DNA of 64,000 bases. Source: Cristatella mucedo (Eukaryota > Bryozoa > Phylactolaemata > Cristatellidae). The notes beneath the pieces were generated by a model, which searched no databases, had not been told where the DNA came from, and saw only the letters and a program-made list of their open reading frames with translations. The stretch is from assembly GCA_009760855.2 (NCBI GenBank), contig WPIO01000056.1, forward strand, positions 1,308,501-1,372,500, written 5' to 3'. The position numbers and the translations under genes were made by a program. How positions within the stretch are numbered: the stretch's first letter is position 1; each line of letters begins with the position of its first letter. Below are positions 35,460 to 47,490 of the stretch, piece by piece.

Positions 35460-38195
35460 GGCTAAAACGAGGATGTAGGAGACCGAATTGTCAGCCCGAT
35501 TGTCGTGAATAACAGCTGAGTTGTATTTGAGCCCTCTTCTCATTAATTTAGCTACTCCAGGCATCCAGCTATCACCGCCAACATATGGCAGTGCGGACAC
35601 TCCCTTCACATTTCATTCAAACGGTTAAACCGTGGCTATCTGAGCTTTCAATGTTTTTTATTGCACCCTTGATTAGACTTATTTACTGTCTCATTCTTGT
35701 GTTCCAAAAGGGCTTTAATGGCACCAAAACTAAGGTCCTTCTTAAATGAGTACTCTGTGTAAACAGAGCTCGAGTTTAGTTGAAGAGAAAAAGACCTCCA
35801 TGACGAGTGAGGCAGGTGCTGGTTTTGAGAAGCTTAACTGCTGCGTGTTTAGTTATTATTCTGTCTGTGTGATGCAAAACTACTTGATTTCACTAAAAAT
35901 GCAATCAATAAGAAAACATGAGAACAAAGAAATAAGATTGAATTTTATCTTTTATCTTTTTTAATAGTAAAATAAATAGTTAAACTTCGGTAAATTGAAT
36001 GCATTAACTAAAATGAAACAGTTAACTGCAATTTATTTTCGTTATCATTACGTATATCTTATTTTACTTAAAGAGTATGTTCAATCCACTCGCTGTAGCA
36101 GCTGCATGTGCGGTAAGAGATGTCGGACGACCGTTATTCGTATTCGATCCGACCCTTGCAAATTAGTAGACGGAATGCCGAATATCTATTTGGCTCATTA
36201 TTGGGCCCCGAAGTAAGCAAGCAGAGACCGTTCGGTGCAGCCACAGTTCTAATCGAACATGGTAGTGCTCTGCAGTAAGATAACTGCTCGCGTTATGATT
36301 AAAGCTTGCCAGTGGCACAAGCCGCGATTTCAGAGTCGCCCCATGCCTTGCCCAGAGCATCACTGTCATTCTGGAAGGGCTGTGCGAAAAGGTTGTGTCG
36401 GTGAATTGCTGGAGGATTGCTTGACAAATTTAAGTTAGCCGAACTCCAAAGCGAACCGCAGTCTAGAGTGCACAAAGAAACTTCCGCTACCGCACCAAAT
36501 AACTCAGGGGTAACTAACTTATTTCAACACCTCAAAGTCGGTCATCGCTGGTCAGCACATTTTGCACTTATACACACTGCTCTGGTCAAGTGATACACTC
36601 TCAAATATTCTACTATAATCTTCTTGGGTGAGAGTTCTTCAGACTGTTGACTGTTAACGGTACTGCAATAGCACAAGTGATCACTTCCGGGTGGTGGCGG
36701 TGGTGTTCGATTCAACGGAAGAAAGATTACCCAGCCGTGAGTTAGTGCGAGATTGATTCTAAGGAATGTCACGAATGGCGTGTTAAACTTAAAGGCTAAA
36801 AATGCGTGCCGTGCTCGCTGCCACTCACTTTATTGGGATGCGCACGATGCAAACATATTCCGTTTTTACCGGACACCCAGAACTTCATTCATATGAAAAA
36901 ATCAATATCTGTCTTTCAGCTGACGTGGTAGATCCGTCGCCTAAGCGGTTGGATGGTCAGGAGCCGCTACTGTGCGTTCGCAGCAGCAGTAGTGCGGCGT
37001 GGCGGGTGCCACGTGCTGAACGCCTGTGGAAACTCCGAGCCTTTACCCTATGCTTACTATGAGCTAAAGCTTGAACTTCGTGGCAAGTGCGCCGCGGGGG
37101 CGTTCGGTTCAAGAGGTTAGCCTACCCTCGATATCGAGGGGCGTGGCACACCTTCGCGTCATTCGAAATCCACTGGGAAAGCTCGTGAGAGCCCTGCTAA
37201 AAGCTTGCTATTTTAGCATGCTCTGTCATTCTAACTGTTCCCTTTAGCAATCTGGAAGCAAAGAGCCTCTTCGTCCTGAAGCCATTTCTCTCTACCCTCT
37301 AAAAAGAGCTTCGTAAGCATATTTGAAAGCCTGACGCTGAGCGCACTGCTCGGCAGATTCATGCAGTCTTGCCTACAGGAGAACTTAATTTTTATTAACT
37401 CTAAAAATATTAAGGCCAACTTAAAACCACAGTCCCTTTGGAGGCCGACGCCGCACGCACTGGTGGAGCGCATTGCTCCGGCCAACCGGAAGAGGTGGTT
37501 GTCTCCCACTGACAAAGTATTTCAAATCTCTACGCACTCCCAAAGCCGCCAGCGTCGGTTGCTCTTGACGTCCGCTGGCCCTTCGCAGGCTTTAAGGGGA
37601 AGGCGAAAGGCTCGCTAGATGGCGCTCGCTTGGCCGCCGCACTGGGGTTCAGCGCCAGCCAATCAGCGAACGAGGCAGCCGGCTTCCAATGGCAACTTCC
37701 TTAAGCGAGTTGCATTGGTAGTAATCGCAAAATATGCAATTTAAAAAGTGAATATTCCAGCAAATCGTTAAGCATAGGTTTTAGAGGCCTTTGACCACTC
37801 AGACAAAGACAACGACGCGGAGTTGCAACGAAGCAGGCAGAAGCATCCTCTCAGCATATTCCGCGAACCTGCCAGCGGGGATGCACGGTCAAGGTGCGCG
37901 TCGAAGGACGCCTCCCGCGGGGCAGAGGGGCTTCGTCAGCCTCTTTTATTTAAGAATGCTGTAGCTGCTTGTAAGAAAATACGACGGCATTGTCATGTCG
38001 CACGACCTCTCACCGACCTGCACTGGCCCACAATCATCAAGTAGCGTATCGACTGCAGGGTGCGATAAGTTACTTGTATGTTCCTTATTAATGCACTTAA
38101 AGCTAGCGATACCGTTCATTCTCTGGTTCAAGCCTACCTATCAAAACTACTCCCTTAACAGGCGAAGTATTGTGCAACCCGCTATTATATAATGT
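35460..38195. other. No gene recognised
   Basis: Mixed sequence with a GC-richer part at 36900-38000. Short frames occur on both strands but none has motifs or splice signals I can defend. Confidence 0.5.
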
Positions 38196-38199
38196 AACG

Positions 38200-39300
38200 T
38201 CTCCCCGTCTGTAACTCCACGAAGAGATAAAGACTGTGTGGGTTACGCCGGAGAGTTTTGCATGGCACACTCAAAGCCTAAGCGGCTTTCGGTACGCATT
38301 CGGTCTTCAAAAGACTTCTTCTCACGCAACAAAGAGAAAGTGGGAAGCATGGAAGAGTCGGGAGAGCAGTTGAGGCAGTGAGTAGCATGGAAGTAGCAGC
38401 TCTGGACCGGTGGAAAGGATGAGCCATAGTCGACAGCAGGAGAGTATTTGTCTTTTTGTAAGCCAGCTGAAACTGTTGCAGCATTCAGCTAGATATGCAA
38501 AGGAGACACGTGCTCAAACGTCTGGTACCTCAAAACTAGCCTTACAGCAATACTCATAGCCATTTGCAGTGGCCTAGTTGCTTTTTTTCGTGACCCAAAG
38601 GTCACGACCTTTAGCCTAAAGGGGAAAACGATAATCAAGCCGAGACAAAACTAGGGAGCAAAAGGTTCAACCTTTTGCAAGCAACTGTGGAAAACAGCTG
38701 CTAATCTTAGATAGGAATTGGATGCGATGGCTAGCTGTAGGAGCAGTCTTCTGAATGGAGCTTTTACAATTTAGGCAGCCGTCGAAACCGACACCTAAAG
38801 TTCGAGCACGTGGGGACGGTCGCACAACGGAATCACCTTTTAATTCAGCCACACGCTAGGGTTGTCCTAAGAGCAGCTTTACTTTTTGTCGTCATTTAGT
38901 CATTTATTCATTTAGTTTCAAGAACTTTTTCGACATCCATGGTCAAATTCCGGCCAGGCAAGAAAGCAGTTGCTGCAGCAGATTCCGGCTGTTTTAATGA
39001 AATACAGCTGAGTATCATCAGCGTAAAAATGATACCCTATTCCACGGGCCTTAATTACTTTTTCCAGAGGTTGAGTATAAATGGAGAACAGCAAGGGACC
39101 GAAGACGGGCCCCTGATGGACTTCACAGGTGACCGTTCTCGTGCGTCTGACCTAACCCCGACACGACACGGATTAAACACGACCGGACAAGTACGATTTA
39201 AACCACGCCATTGCCTCATCTGCCAGACCAATCGTCGTTCTCAATCGTTCAAGTAGAACATTGTGATCAACGGTGTCGAAGGCAGCTGATAGATATCAGA
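38200..39300 (-). mobile_element. LINE L-A, defective copy spanning reverse transcriptase and 3' end
   Basis: Minus strand from 39300 downward: an AAFDTVDHNVLLERLRTTI-like segment (RT catalytic block A), then a degenerate block before the YADDTQ region (about 39040), the RPSPRARTLGVGFDGCLN segment (38670-38850) and the 3' end at 38200. Frame shifts and an internal deletion. Confidence 0.75.
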
Positions 39301-39329
39301 GCTAGGTTAGTAACGGTTCTGACTCGACT

Positions 39330-39500
39330 CATTTAGCCACACCTCGTATGAACCTCAAACCGTTGGAGACCTTTAAATCTATGCTCCAGAGGCCTGTAAC
39401 TCACTACCGACGCACGTCACAACGTCCCTAGAAATTATTAAATTTAAAAAAGAAGTTTAAAACCAACCTTTCTGTTGCAGCCTTTGGTGGGTCTTTGTGG
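39330..39500 (+). mobile_element. LINE L-B C-terminal remnant
   Basis: 'cctcgtatgaacctcaaacc...ggagacc', 'cctgtaactcactaccgacgca' and 'gggtctttgtgg' follow the L-B order. Decayed. Confidence 0.5.
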
Positions 39501-39826
39501 TTTTATGACTATTTTATTACTATTTATTATTATTACATATTACTTTTAAAATTACTATTATTATTAACCCTAATCTTGAAGCAGCAGACTCGGACTCTCC
39601 GCGTCGAACTAAGCCAGAGACCAAAGAGTTCTGTAGTCGCTCTAAGAAAGAATGAACGGCTGGCGGCCCATTTTAGAAGAGCCTGCATCTCCGCATTGAA
39701 ACCACGCGTCACCCCGTAGCTCTTTCGACTAAGGCATTTCGTGCCGTGGATCGAAAAATCGGACGAATCGGCCATAGATACCATGGGTACCGTAGCTATG
39801 GTGCCTGTCGCTTTCGTTGATAAGTA

Positions 39827-40220
39827 TCAGACAGCGAAATCCTCGCTGCCGCCGAAAGAGCTCAGTATGTGATCAAGATAGTTCTCTTCGCGATACGGAA
39901 AGTGCATCTTCATGAGCGCCAGCGCGTCCGTCGCTCGTCGCAGCGGCCGCGGCGCTGCGATGCGGCGCTGCAATGCGGCGCGCTCCTCCGCAGCTCCTCC
40001 GATGCAGCCGCCGCCGCTGCTGCCGCCGCTGCATCCAGCAGTGGGCAGCGGTCGCCGGCTCGTCGGCATCTGTCAAATCGGAGATTGTAGATTCACATTC
40101 ACGCTCCTCTGCCCAATTCCGTCGCCGAATGTCGCTATCTAAAGCGCGATCCCATCGCGGATTGGCAGCCCAGCCCACTCGGGATCCTATCTCATGCCAA
40201 TCGCGACGGAGTTTGTCCAT
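39827..40220 (-). other. Candidate coding exon(s) on minus strand, possible CUE-like C-terminus
   Basis: Two overlapping minus frames look protein-like. One begins at 40220 with MDKLRRDWHEIG. The other ends at 39829 with ALMKMHFPYREENYL then DHILSSFGGSEDFAV and a stop. The latter fits the loose CUE-domain pattern (hydrophobic...FP......L..IL...G...AV). A 'gatttgacag' acceptor lies just before 40069. Between the frames is a GCC/CGG-rich low-complexity stretch without any GT, so they cannot simply be spliced. Either a terminal exon or a compositional artefact. Confidence 0.3.
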
Positions 40221-41138
40221 TTACCATATCCTTACAGCGAGTAGCAGTGCAGTTAGTTTTTCCAAGGCTTTGAACGCAAAACAAGATATAAAGGCTCGGA
40301 TAACTTACGATTTGACTGATTTTATGCGAACAAAACGGTGCAGGTAAATGGAAATAGCTCTTAGAGAGTATTGCAAAAAATAGCACTCTTTTCCTGAAAG
40401 GGAAGGTAATTCCTAATTTTTCCACGACGCATAGGACGTCGCGGAAGGTAAGAGCAAATCAGCGCCGCGCGGTCAGCGACCGCTCGCACTTGAAGCAATT
40501 AAACCGACTCGGCAGATGCAGTCAGCAAATGCCGTAATCGCATTAAGGCCAAAGTATCGCCTTTCAGTCGTGCAGTAGGCGTCTTTCAGTAGCATGCCGG
40601 AAGGAATCGCGTCGACCGTGCGCAACTACCAGTCTGTCTACCTATATATCTCACCCTACCTCTCTTTCCCTTTCTCTCTCCCTCTCAGTCTCTCTCCTTC
40701 TTTCTCTCTCCCTTCCGCCAATCTACGCATTATTTATCTAATCTCTTGCGCTCAAAGGAGCCTCTTCTCCATTCGGTACTCTGCAAGCATTATAGACCTA
40801 GATAAAGCCTCCTAATTGTTCTACTTGATTAGATGCCTCGCGGCTTCTCTTTCTGAGCACCTCTGTCTTATCATCTTCGCTCACGCCTCGCCGCTTACGA
40901 TTTGCGTGTGCATTTAAAAGCCGAGGCTTGCCTGTTTCGCCATAGCATCGGTCACCTGTCACGTACTCTCGATCTCTAACGAGCTCGCGTCCTAATTACT
41001 ATATTTGAGAGCGAATGATTTATCGAGCGCGGTGACAAAGAAGCAGCGAAATAAGGAGGCCGACTGCATGAGCACTGCAAAAGTCGTTGCGCCTTCTTTC
41101 AAGTCAGAGCTGCATTTACTACGAGCGCCTTAGGAGTT

Positions 41139-41655
41139 ATGGAAGCCACGGCGGCTTCCGTGCACAACTGCTGCTCCCCGGTGGCCGAAAACGTGAGCCT
41201 AGCGTCGATACAGGGAAGAAGCTGGTACGGCCATGAGCTGGAAAACGTTTTTGGACTTTGCCTGCTGTCTCTGACAATATTCGGAATACTAGAGAACTCC
41301 TCCGTGCTGGCCATGTTCGCCAGGTCGAAGGAGCTGCACAACCGCACGTCGCTTCTGCTCGGCAGTCTCGCCTGCAGCGACTTCACAATGGCTGCTATCG
41401 GTGGCGTCATGTTTACCGTCAATAGCTTTAGTAACCGCTGGGTTTTCGGCCCCATCGGATGCCAGCTCTACGCCGTAATCATGTTCGGCATTGGCATGAC
41501 GGACATCGGCACACTTACAGCCATCGCCGTTGACCGCTACGTCGCCATCGCCTTTCCTCTGTCAGCCGGAACCTACCGCTCGAAGAAATACTCAATCGTG
41601 CTCGTCTCCACGCCGTGGATAGCCGGAATGCTGTGGGCAAGTTTGCCTCTGATGG
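41139..41655 (+). CDS. Peropsin-like opsin, exon 1 (N-terminus to TM4)
   Basis: First of five plus-strand exons of a seven-helix retinal-binding GPCR of about 325 residues. Encodes residues 1-172 plus one base, then the donor gtgagt (phase 1). Extracellular N-terminus with NVS (N18). TM1 has N53, TM2 ends LACSD (D81), ECL1 has W101, and C108 starts TM3. Y111 occupies the usual vertebrate counterion position, as in most non-visual opsins. FGIGMTDIGTLTAIAVDRY gives an intact DRY at 132-134. TM4 ends LPLMG. The GCQ.YA....FG....IG.LT..AVDRY pattern is typical of peropsin/RGR-group opsins. Start: first ATG in frame, 33 codons before TM1. Confidence 0.9.
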
Positions 41656-44485
41656 GTGAGTCGGCCTGACAAACGCCCGCTCGACGGCGCAAGCGCCCGC
41701 CGCTTTTAAACGACGAGCGTACATCGCCAGGAGACCCGGATCGGCCGAATGCGGCCGACCGGCGGCTCAGTTTACCAATGAGTGTCTAGCCCAGATAGGA
41801 CTAGAACGACCGAACAAAGATGTACCTTTGGGAGCAGCTTCGCATGTATGAGAGGTTTCTCGCGAGTCAGCCGAGTTACGACAGGAGCCTCCTCCCGAAG
41901 GATCCGGACCAAATGAGTAGTGGGAGGTGGGGTAGCAACCGTGCGAGCGGATGTTCGCGCGGAAGCGGCGCTGGCTCGTCGCTACGGATCCTGTGCGATG
42001 GCGGCCATGCTCGAGCCAAGTTACACTCGCTAGGGCCACAATTCCAGCGCCCCGGTAATCAGTGCCAACCCGAGGGTGAAGGTGAAGCTAGCGGCTGGTG
42101 AAGCTCGCGACCTGGCGAAGCTAGCGGGCTCGCGAGCGCTCGTGCGTCGGAGGTAGTTGCATGCAGTGCGGTGCACGCTACGATTTCGCTGCCGCTCGGG
42201 CAAGAAACGCCGGCGCCGCTGGCGTGGAACCGCCTCATCCACTGGCGAGCCCCTACGAGCTCGAGGCTGGGGAGGAGCCGCTCGACGACGGCGCTTCCTC
42301 ACCGCTGCGCCGCTCGCTAGCGGCTCCGCTTCGAGTCCGACTTCCGCTTGAGCTCTTTTTCGCGCGCGCTTCTCGCTTTAGGTTGGCCCGCAGGCGACTG
42401 ATAGGCTGGCGCTCAGGCTGAGGCGCAGGGCGGGCCGCCGCGCACCGTCTCTCGCTCACCGGCGCGGGCATTTTGTTTGTGCGAACGCTCGGGCGTGCTG
42501 GCTGGATACGCCGCTGAGCGAGCGATCGCCGGTCGTACGAAGCAATATCCGGTCATCGGCGAAAGGCGGCGCGACGACCCTCAAGCGATCGCTTCGAGAG
42601 TTTACTAGGGGCGGGCAGGCACCTTACTGCCGCTGTTGCTTGGTGAAGCCACTCTCTCGGCTACTGCTCTGGCGCGCTCGGGAGGCCTCGCTTAACGAGT
42701 GCCACTTTCAAAGTCTCTGAGCTCTCGTTTTGAGATGTCGTTGCGTCCGCCGCGTCCAAAGTTGGAGAGTAAAAGAGTGAAACGCGGTCGCTTTTCTTCT
42801 CGCGCTCTGGCCCTCGTATCCCCTCGAATAACGCTCGCTCAGCACCCGGGGACTTCCGCCGCGCGGGCCGCAAGCGGCTCCTTCCGCTCGGCTCGCTCAG
42901 CAGCGACTCTAATTAACTTACCTGAGATTCCCTGGAGAGCGCCGCCCAGCGGCTCCTTGCCAACTTTAAAAGACCGGGACTCGCCGCCTGCCGACGGATA
43001 TCGCGACACCTCTTGGCTTGACGCTATTTCAAACGAAGCTAAAAAAAACGATCTGCAGCATTTCTCCCGTCGTTGGCTCCGACAACTTTCGACCTCTTCT
43101 GCATACGCTTACGCGTCCTGAAAACGTGCCGGTTATTTCATCGAATCCTTAATCCGGGTTTTCTTTATCCGCGGTTGGATCGGTTTTTCCTGGAGAGCTG
43201 CAGCGTATCTCTGCACTCGCGTCTGCTTCGTACTTTCGTAGCCGCCGATGGGCAGCGGAGCACGCGGCCTGGCTCTCAGCACTGAGGTAGCTCTCTTGTG
43301 CGAGAAGATTGCAGGTTCCTCGCCCTTCCGGCAAGAGCGGCGGGCGGTCAGACCAGAGGCGTGACGCACTCTCCTCTCCTCATATACCTTAATGGCTGTT
43401 CTCGATCGGCCGCCGCATAGCGCGCGGGTCGCGCTGGCGTCAGGAAGGAAGGCACGAAGGGAGCTCTCGCCCGGCGGCGACCTCGGCCGCGGCGACCTCG
43501 GCCGCGGCAAAGCCGTCAGCACGCACGCTCGAGCGAGCGCGCCGACGTAAGATCGCAGTCTTCAGGGTTTAATCGTCAGAGCGAGTAGCTAAAGCCGCCG
43601 CCGAATCGATCGACGTCGTGAAAAGGCCGAGTGTCGGATATCGGGCGCGATCGATGGCACGTTGAAGCGTCGCAGGGCACCGTCGGCGGCGCCTGCTAGT
43701 TTGCAGAGGGTGTCTCCACGGACAGCCTCCAACGATTTCCCGAAAGATTAGTTCTGCAGTAAGGTTCTTCGCAGTCGCCGCCGCTACGACCGCAACGTCA
43801 GCGGCGGCGACCGAGGCGTCCTGGGCCGCTGTTCAGCAGGAGCTCGAGCTGAGGCTGCGACTGATGCGATGATCCGTCGCGACCTCAGTGCAGCGGCTCT
43901 CGGCAATGTCCTGCAGAGCGCGCCGATGGAGATCGACGCCACTTCGAACGTGACTAGGCAGCAGGAGCAAACCGCTCGCTAGCTCCTCTCTCCTTTTCAA
44001 AGTCGGGGACGAAAATATATTCCTCTCGTGGTGGAGTTCGTTCAAAGAGCGTCGTTAGAAACGCGTTCGCTCCACTATTGAAGAGTTCGTGCCACTATTG
44101 ATTAAAGAGTGGCCGTCGTTAGCGACGACTAAGCGCATCTCTAATTGAGGTTTAAGCCCGACCCCACCCCACCCGTTTGCCCGCCCTCCCGCATGTTTGC
44201 AGTCACCCTGCTGACCATACCCAGAACTTCCAACGAAGCTGACCGTCACCCTGGTTGCGATGTTCGTTTGACGAGCGCTGTCGGGATCGATTGCCGAGTC
44301 AGTCGCGCTCCTCGCGCAGAAAAGCCTGTCGCGCCCTCTCGCTGCTCAACAGCGACGCTCGAATGAGCTGCTGCGGCGGCGGCCGCGCGTGCGAGCGTGC
44401 GCCGTTCACCGACGTCACCCGCGTCAGCCAGCTCAAGGTTTTCAGCATATCGGCGCGCGAAATAAAAGTACAAGCAGGAAATACA
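41656..44485. other. GC-rich part of opsin intron 1
   Basis: Markedly GC- and CpG-rich against the AT-rich surroundings, with many GAGCG/CGCTC words. Long frames on both strands (for example plus 42699-43121, minus 43133-43522) have arginine/alanine/serine-biased composition as expected by chance in GC-rich DNA. May be a CpG island or an undescribed element. Confidence 0.5.
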
Positions 44486-44630
44486 TAATTCGTTTGTATA
44501 GCGCCCCAAGAGAACTTAATCTATATTCAGGCGCTTCACATATGCCTCGGGGCTCGAGCCCACGACCTCAGCCAGACCTTGGCCGGGGCGAGCACCTTAA
44601 CCGCTGTACCAATCCAGCTCGGCTCCCTCG
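44486..44630 (-). mobile_element. tRNA-derived SINE, copy 3, in opsin intron 1
   Basis: Reading minus: 'gagccgagctgg', A-box-like 'tggtacagcggttaagg', 'ctcgccccggccaaggtctg', B-box-like GGGCTCGAGCCCC, then tail 'gaagcgcctgaatatagat...gcgctatacaaa'. The best-preserved of the three copies. Confidence 0.75.
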
Positions 44631-44984
44631 GGAATGCTCACGCTCGTCGAGAACTACTGTGCGGGTGACCGAAGAGACAGCGTTAGTAAGTGAAGATAGG
44701 AAAGCCAGAAGCCAGATGCTGCGATCAACACGTCGTTCGACGACGATGGCTAGTCCACGCACACCCTCGCGATGCGACGACGATGGCACTGTGGCGATTT
44801 CGGACGATTCAAAATCTGGGCGCGCCATACGCTGTCGGCACGTCTCGCTTTCTATAGCAACGCGTCTGCCTCGCTGAAATATATTCACGTGCAATCTTCA
44901 GCATCCATTTAGCAAGCACTGCGTTTTGTGCCACTCGAATTGCAGCTTACGCTCAGCTTCGCTCAACAATTGACTTGCTTCCAT

Positions 44985-45062
44985 TTCCTTCCAGCACGTG
45001 CAAAGTGCCTAGAAAGAGATTTAGTTCTCGCACGGCCCTGCGCAAATTTCTTATTAGTATTA
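44985..45062 (+). mobile_element. LINE/SINE tail remnant upstream of opsin exon 2
   Basis: 'gtgcaaagtgcctagaaagagatttagttctcgcacgg' followed by TTATTAGTATTA: a lone L-B-type tail ending about 30 bp before the exon 2 acceptor. Confidence 0.5.
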
Positions 45063-45091
45063 CTAAGATTTGCGCTTTTTATTGTTTGCAG

Positions 45092-45249
45092 GGCTTGGGA
45101 AGTACACGTACGAAGGCACTGTGTCCTGCTCGGTTAACTGGCTGAGCAAAGAACCCTTGGACGTCGCCTACAATCTGCTCAGCTTCGTCCTATCGTACCT
45201 GCTGCCCCTTGCCGTGATAATCTACTGCTACCTCATGATCTACCTAGCG
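45092..45249 (+). CDS. Peropsin-like opsin, exon 2 (ECL2 and TM5)
   Basis: 158 bp after a 'ttattgtttgcag' acceptor. Two bases complete Gly173, then residues 174-225 and the donor gtacgt (phase 0). Begins LGKYTYEGTVSCSVNW: C185 pairs with C108, E180 is a plausible ECL2 counterion, and the SC.(V/I)NW context is peropsin-like. TM5 contains LLPLAVIIYCY with P211. The usual Trp after the Gly at the exon boundary is Leu here. Confidence 0.9.
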
Positions 45250-45638
45250 GTACGTGCCCGTTTCGCCGGAGGTCTGCAGCAAACTGTCTTTCCAGCGAGG
45301 CCGCCGCCGAGCAGTGGCTGCGCGCGCCTCCGTCAGCAGCCGCCTCGCTCTGTCAGCTCTCAACGCGTTTGCTCATGACTGTGAATAGCGCCTAAATCCG
45401 CCGGTGCTGCAAGCGTAGGAGATATAGAAACTCGCCAGCGTAACGTGCGCTTACGCCTCGCGGCGATTGCAGATAGGCATGCACACTAGCAAAGCAGTGG
45501 TTAGCAGACGGCTCAAAGTCCATCCGGCGGCTCCTTCGTGCCTCGCTCAGCCGGACGCTGAGGCAACTTGTTCGGCTGCACGGTACGCGAGTAGCCGGTG
45601 CTGCAATCGCTTGAAAAGAATTAGATATCTCATTTTAG

Positions 45639-45747
45639 GTCCGCAAAAGGAATCGGTCTCTTGTCGCTGGCAGAAGGAACGACACGACTTTGCAGAGTAG
45701 ATTGGACAAAGAAAAAAAGCTGGCTATAAGCTTTTCCCTGATGATAG
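45639..45747 (+). CDS. Peropsin-like opsin, exon 3 (ICL3 and first half of TM6)
   Basis: 109 bp after a 'ctcattttag' acceptor, phase 0, ending with one base before donor gtaatt. Encodes residues 226-261: a basic ICL3 (VRKRNRSLVAGRRN) then DKEKKLAISFSLMI entering TM6. The last base plus CC of exon 4 gives Ala, continuing to VYMAVWTPYA. The spacing from P211 to W268 is 57 residues, normal for opsins. A second acceptor ('gactttgcag', exon from 45696) keeps the frame but would remove 19 residues of ICL3. Too short and interrupted to appear as an open frame, found by splice phase and TM6 pattern. Confidence 0.8.
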
Positions 45748-46019
45748 GTAATTACTACACTTTGTTTCCAATTAGCAAAGGCGAAGGTTCATCCGGTGCG
45801 TGAAAAAGCTTGCTGATCATTGGGCTTGCTAAGCATCGTCTGAGGGCTAACCATACAAGCACAAAAACTGTGGATAAAGTTAAAAAGGAAGAGTAAAATA
45901 AAGTAGAAATTTACACAGAAGTAGGCGAAATTCACCACAGGGAACCTCGAGGAATATCCAAGACCAATGAAACGGTATAGTGGCTTTACCACAAGTCATT
46001 GCATTTCTTACTTACCTAA

Positions 46020-46442
46020 TCGTACCACCCGCTTTTCGGAATCCAACAGTCTAGAAATACCTCGTACAAACCTTGAATCCTTTGGAGACCGTGCTTTTAG
46101 TTCGTATGCTCCCAAAGCCTGGAACTCCCTCCCGACCTGCGTCAGAACGTCCCTTGACCTGACCACATTTAAAAAGAACTTAAAAAGCCCACCTATTTAG
46201 GACAGCATTTAATGGGTCCCTGTGATTTGTCCTTGATGTGCTTATGCGTGCTGACACTGTGCATATTGCCACTAACCACATTTGAATGCTAACCCTGTGC
46301 ATGTCACCCCTAACCATGTAATTTATGTTGTTAGTTTATCAAGCATGATATTACTCACCACTCAATTGCATTTCCCTTTGCAGTAAATGTAAAGCGCCTA
46401 GAGAGAGATTGAGTTCTCTGAGGGAGCCTTATTAAGTGCATT
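46020..46442 (+). mobile_element. LINE L-B 3' end (arm 1)
   Basis: Encodes RTNLESFGDRAFSSYAPKAW then NSLPTCVRTSLDLTTFKKNL before a stop. The tail block is at 46392-46435, ending abruptly at L-A sequence. Confidence 0.8.
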
Positions 46443-47490
46443 AGGATATCACTTCTATGCTGACGATACTCAGTTGTATTTGTCATTTAAACCGTCGGAA
46501 TCTGCTGCAGCAACTGAGAAACTGAATGCTTGCCTTGCCGATATTCAATCCTGGATGTCGGAAAACTTCCTGAAATTAAATGACGATAAAACCGAACTGC
46601 TTCTCATAGGACACCTAAGCGTGTGGCTGGATTAAAAGGCTTTGCTGTTCTAATAGGTGATGCTATTGTGCGACCTTCACCACGTCCTCCTAATCTAGGT
46701 GTCGTGTTCGACAGCTGTCTTAATTTCAAAAGCTTTATTCAGAAGACTGCCTCTACAGCTAGCCATCACATCCGATCCCTATCCAAGATTAGAAGCTGTC
46801 TCCCTCAGTTGCTTGTAAAAAATTTAACTAGCTCTTTAGTTCTGTCTCGGCTTGATTATTGTAATTCTCTTTTGGCTGGGCTACCAAAGAAAGCTATTAT
46901 GCCACTACAGCGGACTATGAATATGGCTGCAAGGCTGGACTTCAAGTCCCAGCGGTTTGAGCACGTGTCACCTTTGCTGAAAGAGCTAGGATGGTTGCCG
47001 GTTGAGCAAAGGATACAGAGCAAAGTTCTTATGCTGACCCACAAGGCCCGCCACGGCTTGGCTCCTTCGTACCTAGCTGAACTGCTGCATCAGTTTCAGC
47101 CTGTTCGCGCCCTCAGGTCCTGTGTGGACAATAAATTAGCTGTCCCATTCCTCCGCTTAAAGACAGTTGGCGACAGAAGCTTTAGCTCTGCAGGTCCTAG
47201 ACTGTGGAACTCGCTTCCACAATTCTTACGCAACGACATCTACTCTCCAACTGCCGACTATGGCACATCTTTTTCAGCGGCCCTGAACTGCTACTTCTAT
47301 GCTACTCACTACCTCAACTGCTCTCCTGACTCTGCTATGCTTCCCACTTTCTCTTTGTTGCGTGAGACGAAGTCTGTTGGCTACCGAATGCGTACCGAAA
47401 GCCGCTTAGGCTGTGAGTGCGCTATACAAAACACTCCTGCGTAACACCCACATGGTCTTTATGACTTTGTGGAGTTACTGACGGAGATAC
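46443..47490 (+). mobile_element. LINE L-A, 5'-truncated, reverse transcriptase C-terminal half (arm 1)
   Basis: CR1/L2-group non-LTR retrotransposon. Begins [15 protein letters not shown] (catalytic YADD) and continues to NFLKLNDDKTELLLIG. A 1-bp loss near 46611 then shifts the frame, and an open frame of 273 codons from 46623 carries LVLSRLDYCNSLLAGLPKKA, QRIQSKVLMLTHKARHGLAP and GPRLWNSLPQFLRND to a TAA. The 3' UTR ends 'actgacggagatac' then AAC/ATT repeats. Not autonomous. Confidence 0.85.

Noticed and set aside
39973-40347. 124-codon plus-strand frame
   Set aside because: Antisense to the more protein-like minus frames and dominated by CGG-rich low complexity.
42699-43522. Long plus (140 codons) and minus (129 codons) frames in opsin intron 1
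   Set aside because: GC-rich DNA with few chance stops. Arg/Ala/Ser-biased composition, no domain, no splice support.
45467-45700. Plus-strand 77-codon frame over the start of opsin exon 3
   Set aside because: Different reading frame from the one that continues TM5 into TM6. A shadow frame.
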